Of a stretch of 64,000 bases of DNA, positions 60,135-64,000 are shown one piece after another. Position 1 is the first letter of the stretch, and each line of letters begins with the position of its first letter. The DNA is taken from contig JBGAKC010000013.1 in NCBI GenBank assembly GCA_044224605.1, forward strand, positions 1 to 64,000. Reading direction: 5' to 3'. The notes beneath the pieces were generated by a model. The model was not told where the DNA came from and did not search any database. It worked only from the letters and a program-made list of their open reading frames with translations. A program made the translations under genes and the position numbers. This DNA is from UBA7672 sp044224605. Its GTDB lineage: Bacteria > Pseudomonadota > Alphaproteobacteria > Caulobacterales > Hyphomonadaceae.

Positions 60135-60345
60135 TCGGGTGCGCGACCTGCGCGCCGCGAAGGGGTGGAGCCAGGGCGATCTGGCGGACGTCCTCGGCGT
60201 GTCCCGCCAGTCGATCAATGCGATCGAGACGGGGCGGTTCGATCCCTCGCTGCCGCTGGCGTTCAAGATCGCCCGCCTGTTTGGCAAACGCATCGAGGAT
60301 GTGTTCGATGACGGGGCGGGACGGTCGCGAAAAGCCGCCGAGTGA
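60127..60345 (+). CDS. Small XRE-family transcriptional regulator
   Basis: A 72-residue HTH_3 protein: VRDLRAAKGWSQGDLADVLG with the recognition helix VSRQSINAIETGRFDPSL, then KIARLFGKRIEDVF. It is a YozG/YgzD-type minimal repressor with no ligand domain. Overlap with the membrane protein gene and the two dyads upstream suggest autoregulation of this two-gene operon. Confidence 0.88.
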   Translation: MDNRVRDLRAAKGWSQGDLADVLGVSRQSINAIETGRFDPSLPLAFKIARLFGKRIEDVFDDGAGRSRKAAE

Positions 60346-60411
60346 TCCGTTCAAGCAGCGTTCAGGCTTGATACCTGATGGTATCGAAATGGGACGCGGC
60401 TGGAGGCGTGG

Positions 60412-61449
60412 ATGATTTCTACGAGACGGGCTGTGCTGGCGGGCGTGGGCGCCGCAGCGTTTGTCGGATGCGCGAGCGCGCAGGGGTTCGGCAAGAACAA
60501 GAAGGACAAGACGCCGGTCAGCGGGCCCTATGCGCCTGCGGCTGAATACGCGGCGGCGCGGCGCGGCGTTTCCATGCTGGTGATGCAGGACGGGAAGATC
60601 ATCTTCGAGACCTATCCCAATGCGGGCGGCGTTGAGAAGGGATGGGAGCTGGCGAGCGGCGCCAAGAGTTTCACCGGCATCATGGCAGGGCTCGCGACGA
60701 CGGACGGCCTGCTCGACATCGACGAGCCGGCAGCGAAGACGCTGGGCGAGTGGAAGAATGACGGGCGCAACAAGATCACGATCCGCCACCTGCTGACGCT
60801 GACGGCCGGGCTGAAAGGCCAGGGCGACATCGCGCGGCCGCCGGCCTATCTCGATGCGATCAAGGCGACGGCGAAATTCCCGCCGGGTATCAAGTTCGAA
60901 TACGGGCCGACCAACTTCCAGTGCTTCGGCGAGATCATGAAGCGCAAGCTGAAGGCGGCGGGCAAGCCGGAGGATCCGGTGACGTGGCTGCAGGCGCGGC
61001 TGTTCGACGGGCTGGGGATAAGGCCGACGGACTGGAAGCGCGGCAAGGACGGCAACCCCTTCATGCCGCAGGGCGCACATTTCACGGCGCGCGACTGGGC
61101 GAAGTTCGGCCAGTGGGTGATGGATGGCGCAAGGGGCGTTGATCCGAAGGTCCACAGGGCGCTGTTCGAGTCGACCAAGGCCAATCCGGGCTATGGCCTG
61201 TCATGGTGGTTGTTGCGGCCGGGGCTGATCGGGCCCTCGCCACGGTCGGGCATCGATGGCGATGCGATCGGCGAAGCGGCGCTGGGCGAAGACATCGTTA
61301 TGGCCGCTGGGGCAGGCGACCAGCGGCTCTATCTTCTTCGCAAGCGCCGCATTGTCATCGCGCGGCAGGCCAACGAGATCATCCGCGCTATGGCGCCGGG
61401 CAGTCTCAAATGGCGGGACGATGAATTTTTGCGTCTCCTGCCAACATGA
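60412..61449 (+). CDS. Serine hydrolase, beta-lactamase-related family
   Basis: A 345-residue protein with an N-terminal signal carrying a twin-arginine-like TRRAVLAGVG and a lipobox-like FVGC. The SxxK motif is in LASGAKSFTGIMAGLA. A YGPTN triad is the YxN-type motif. It belongs to the class C esterase/lactamase group; the substrate is unknown. ATG at 60412 follows CTGGAGGCGTGG. This is the third SxxK hydrolase in the window. Confidence 0.82.
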   Translation: MISTRRAVLAGVGAAAFVGCASAQGFGKNKKDKTPVSGPYAPAAEYAAARRGVSMLVMQDGKIIFETYPNAGGVEKGWELASGAKSFTGIMAGLATTDGLLDIDEPAAKTLGEWKNDGRNKITIRHLLTLTAGLKGQGDIARPPAYLDAIKATAKFPPGIKFEYGPTNFQCFGEIMKRKLKAAGKPEDPVTWLQARLFDGLGIRPTDWKRGKDGNPFMPQGAHFTARDWAKFGQWVMDGARGVDPKVHRALFESTKANPGYGLSWWLLRPGLIGPSPRSGIDGDAIGEAALGEDIVMAAGAGDQRLYLLRKRRIVIARQANEIIRAMAPGSLKWRDDEFLRLLPT

Positions 61450-61496
61450 CTCTTTATTCACAAATGGAGCAGGCGTAGATTCACCCCTATTCGAGC

Positions 61497-62012
61497 GTGG
61501 TGTTTCGCGTGACTGCAGTGTTGCTGCTTCTCGTGTGTGTTGGTTCGCCGCTGGTGTTTGCAGCGTCAGTCTGGCTTACGCGCGCCGGCGGCAAACGCAT
61601 GACGGCCGCGCTCGTGGGAGGGCTTGTCGCCGCGCTGTTCAGCCTCGCCTGGGATGCGCTCGCCGCCCGCATGGGCTGGTGGAGCTATGCCAATGACAAT
61701 GTGCTGGCGGTTCTGGCGGTCGCGCTCTCGGTGGCGTTCGTGTTCGGCGCGGCTGCGGGACTAGCGGGCTGGCGCATGATGCGCGCTATCGGGTGGACCG
61801 GCGTTGCGGCGTTCTTCGCGGGGTTCGTCGGGCTGGGGATGCTGCGCGACAACCTGCTGGCGACCAGCACGTCTGTGCTGTTCGAGTTCGGCGAAGGGCC
61901 GGTGCCGCAGGTAATGAGCGCCGTGGGCTATCTCTCGCTCGCGCTGGCCGTGCAGGTGACCATGCTGATCATGGCGGGCCGGCCGCGGCGGGATACGCTG
62001 CGGGCAAGCTAG
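61497..62012 (+). CDS. Integral membrane protein, unknown function
   Basis: A protein of up to 171 residues with five or six predicted hydrophobic helices (starting VTAVLLLLVCVGSPLVFAAS) and a WWSYANDN loop. The start may be GTG at 61497, 61500 or 61509; none has a strong ribosome site. No named family recognised. Confidence 0.6.
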   Translation: MVFRVTAVLLLLVCVGSPLVFAASVWLTRAGGKRMTAALVGGLVAALFSLAWDALAARMGWWSYANDNVLAVLAVALSVAFVFGAAAGLAGWRMMRAIGWTGVAAFFAGFVGLGMLRDNLLATSTSVLFEFGEGPVPQVMSAVGYLSLALAVQVTMLIMAGRPRRDTLRAS

Positions 62013-62025
62013 CCCGCGCCCCACG

Positions 62026-62658
62026 TCAGCTACGCTTGAGCGCAGCCGCTTCGCGAGCGAGGGCGCCGATCTCGTCCCACTTCTTCGCATCGATGAGTCT
62101 GGTCGGGCAGACCCAGCCGCCGCCGACGCAAGCGATGTTGGGGCGCGTGAGGTAGTCGCGCGCGAGATCCAGCGTGATGCCGCCGGTGGGGCAGAACTTC
62201 ACCTGGCCGAAAGGGCCGCGGAAGGCGTCGATCATGGCGCGGCCGCCGGCCTGTTCGGCGGGAAAGAACTTGAAGCGGGTGAGGCCGAGGTCCAGGCCAG
62301 CCATCAGCTCGGTCGCGGTGGCGATGCCGGGGAGGATGGGGATGCCGGCGGCGGAAGAGGCGCGGACGGCGCTTTCGGAAAGGCCGGGCGTGACGATGAA
62401 GGTTGCGCCGTGTTTCTTCGCGGCGTCGACATCGGCGGCGTTGAGGACGGTGCCTGCGCCGACGATGGCGCCGCTGACCTTGCTCATCTCGCGGATGGCT
62501 TCAAGCGCGGCTTTCGTGCGGAGCGTCACTTCGAGGACGCGGAGGCCGTTGCCGGCCAGCGCCTGCGCCAGCGGCGCGGCGTCTTCCACGCGATCGATGG
62601 TGATCACGGGGATCACCGGCTGCACGGCCATGAGTTCATCGACTGTCATGGGGCTCAT
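62026..62658 (-). CDS. eda: 2-dehydro-3-deoxy-phosphogluconate aldolase
   Basis: A 210-residue class I aldolase that splits KDPG into pyruvate and glyceraldehyde 3-phosphate. The Schiff-base lysine is in RFKFFPAEQAGG, the catalytic Glu is in VLEVTLRTKAAL, and FCPTGGITLD binds phosphate. The start at 62658 overlaps the edd stop by four bases (ATGA), the usual coupling of the Entner-Doudoroff pair. Confidence 0.95.
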   Translation of the reverse strand: MSPMTVDELMAVQPVIPVITIDRVEDAAPLAQALAGNGLRVLEVTLRTKAALEAIREMSKVSGAIVGAGTVLNAADVDAAKKHGATFIVTPGLSESAVRASSAAGIPILPGIATATELMAGLDLGLTRFKFFPAEQAGGRAMIDAFRGPFGQVKFCPTGGITLDLARDYLTRPNIACVGGGWVCPTRLIDAKKWDEIGALAREAAALKRS

Positions 62659-64000
62659 GTACCCATTCCGGCGTAGGCGCTGAAGATGCCGCCGCCAATT
62701 TCTGCGTCCGCCGCGACGGCCCGGAAGGGCGCAAACAGCTCGCGGCCCCAGCCATGGCCGGCCTTGGGGACCTCGTCGCGCCTGCGCTGGGCCAGTTCGG
62801 AAGGGTCGACCATCAGGTCGAGAGTTCCAGCTTCGGCGTCGAGCACGATGCGGTCGCCGTCGCGGATGCGGGCGAGCGGGGAATCCTGGTCGGCGCCGGG
62901 GGTCACGTGGATCGCGGCGGGGACGGCGCCGGAGGCGCCGGACATGCGGCCGTCGGTTATGAGCGCGACGCGGAAGCCCTTGTTCTGCAGGCCGGTGAGC
63001 GACGGGGTGAGCGAGTGCAGTTCCGGCATGCCGTTGGCGCGAGGGCCCTGGAAGCGGACGACGACGCAGACATCGCGGTCGAGCTTGCCTGCCTTGAAGG
63101 CGGCGAGGAAGTCGGCCTGCGTCTCGAACACGGCGGCGGGCGCATCGATGCGGCGGCGGTCGGCCGGCACAGAGGAGATCTTGATGATGCCGCGCCCGAT
63201 CGAGCCTTTGAGCAGGCGGATCCCGCCTTCCATCTCGAAGGGCGAGCGGGCAGAGCGGAGGATGTCTTCGTCGTAGGATTTTTCCGGTCCCTTGCGCCAG
63301 CGCAGCATCTCGCCGTCCATCCACGGTTCGCGCGTGTAGGCGTCGAGGCCGCCGCCCGCGACGGTGACGGTATCGTCGTGGAGGAGGCCGACCGAGAGCA
63401 GTTCTCGCGTGACGAAGGCCATGCCGCCTGCTGCGTGGAACTGGTTCACGTCGGCCGAGCCGTTGGGATAGACGCGCGCGAGGAGCGGCGTGACGCCGGA
63501 GATGTCGGAGAAGTCGTCCCAGTTGACGATGAGGCCCGCCGCGTGGGCCATCGCGGGGATATGGAGCGCGTGGTTGGTCGAGCCGCCGGTCGCCATCAGG
63601 CCGACGATGGCGTTGACGATCGACTTGGCGCTGACGACATGCGCCATCTGCGCTTCGCCTGACATGGCGAGTTCGACACAGCGCGCTGCAGCGGCGCGGA
63701 GCAGGGCGTTGCGCAGCGGCGTGCCCGGATTGACGAAGGCTGTGCCGGGCAGGTGGAGGCCCATCAGCTCCATCATCATCTGGTTGGAGTTGGCGGTGCC
63801 GTAGAAGGTGCAGGTGCCGGCGGTGTGGTAGGAAGCGGCTTCAGCTTCGAGGAGCTGCTCGCGTGTGACCTGGCCGAGCGCGAACTGTTCACGGACCTTG
63901 GCCTTCTCCTTGTTGTTGATGCCGGAGGGCATGGGACCGGCGGGTGAGAAGATCACCGGGAGGTGGCCGAAGGAGAGCGCGCCGATGACAAGGCCTGGCA
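62655..64000 (-). CDS. edd: 6-phosphogluconate dehydratase, 5' end cut by the window
   Basis: The C-terminal 448 residues of Edd, a 4Fe-4S dehydratase converting 6-phosphogluconate to KDPG. Visible features include the cluster cysteine in ASYHTAGTCTFYGTANSNQM, VGLMATGGSTNHALHIPAMA and the third-ligand region ALITDGRMSGASGAVPAAIH. The frame is open to the right edge, so about 150 N-terminal residues and the start lie outside. Together with eda it shows that glucose is catabolised by the Entner-Doudoroff route. Confidence 0.96.
   Translation of the reverse strand, partial: PGLVIGALSFGHLPVIFSPAGPMPSGINNKEKAKVREQFALGQVTREQLLEAEAASYHTAGTCTFYGTANSNQMMMELMGLHLPGTAFVNPGTPLRNALLRAAAARCVELAMSGEAQMAHVVSAKSIVNAIVGLMATGGSTNHALHIPAMAHAAGLIVNWDDFSDISGVTPLLARVYPNGSADVNQFHAAGGMAFVTRELLSVGLLHDDTVTVAGGGLDAYTREPWMDGEMLRWRKGPEKSYDEDILRSARSPFEMEGGIRLLKGSIGRGIIKISSVPADRRRIDAPAAVFETQADFLAAFKAGKLDRDVCVVVRFQGPRANGMPELHSLTPSLTGLQNKGFRVALITDGRMSGASGAVPAAIHVTPGADQDSPLARIRDGDRIVLDAEAGTLDLMVDPSELAQRRRDEVPKAGHGWGRELFAPFRAVAADAEIGGGIFSAYAGMGT

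Overview
The window is about 64 kb of GC-rich chromosome from an alphaproteobacterium, most likely Caulobacterales and probably Hyphomonadaceae-like. The evidence is a DivL pseudo-kinase whose H-box histidine is a tyrosine, a GcrA cell-cycle regulator, perfect TTAA-N7-TTAA CtrA boxes in front of flagellar genes and divL, a ChvI/ChvG two-component pair next to a nitrogen-type PTS, an orphan Flp pilin, and gene orders such as secA / PPIase-argJ-mutT, map-radC and argD-argF-hslO-apaG-metZ-dcd. Most of it is housekeeping backbone rather than an island. No tRNA, rRNA, CRISPR array, prophage or plasmid function was seen.

Layout. 0-3.3 kb: 3' part of error-prone polymerase dnaE2. 3.3-5.8 kb: divergent flagellar genes (flgB-flgC-fliE leftwards, fliO-fliP rightwards) around two CtrA boxes. 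5.8-9 kb: a putative copper-handling pair (a small Cys/His-rich exported protein and a barrel protein with five exact MDHGQ repeats) behind a serine hydrolase. 9-17 kb: divL, phosphomannomutase, kup and ahcY, the last with a 30-bp perfect palindrome upstream. 17.2-21 kb: EF-hand protein, then ptsH, a mannose-type EIIA, chvG and chvI. The gene for HPr kinase that normally sits in this cluster is absent. 21-31 kb: ParA-like ATPase with a structured leader, alkaline phosphatase, two small exported proteins, a serine hydrolase, a GMC oxidoreductase, accA and an MFS exporter. 30.8-40.3 kb: secA, parvulin, argJ, mutT, flp, methyltransferase, comF, grxC, DUF1178 and map. A broken radC follows.

41-47.5 kb: two paralogous MFS transporters, gcrA, about 1 kb of degraded coding sequence, an ABC-2 permease and a barstar-like protein. 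47.8-58 kb: the conserved argD-argF-hslO-apaG-metZ-dcd backbone, interrupted by a reverse-strand SDR-folE-BLUF module and by a yceI gene with a twin palindromic operator. 58-59.4 kb: a dead IS3-family element split by two inverted copies of a 27-bp palindromic sequence and by a G10 tract. 59.6-62 kb: a small-membrane-protein/XRE operon behind two 20-bp operators, another serine hydrolase and a membrane protein. The right edge holds eda and edd (cut by the window end), the Entner-Doudoroff pair.

The most rewarding points are regulatory. They are the CtrA/CcrM logic at divL, gcrA and the flagellar genes, the HPr that keeps its kinase-site serine where the kinase gene is missing, and four palindromic operators with no assigned regulator or an obvious self-encoded one.
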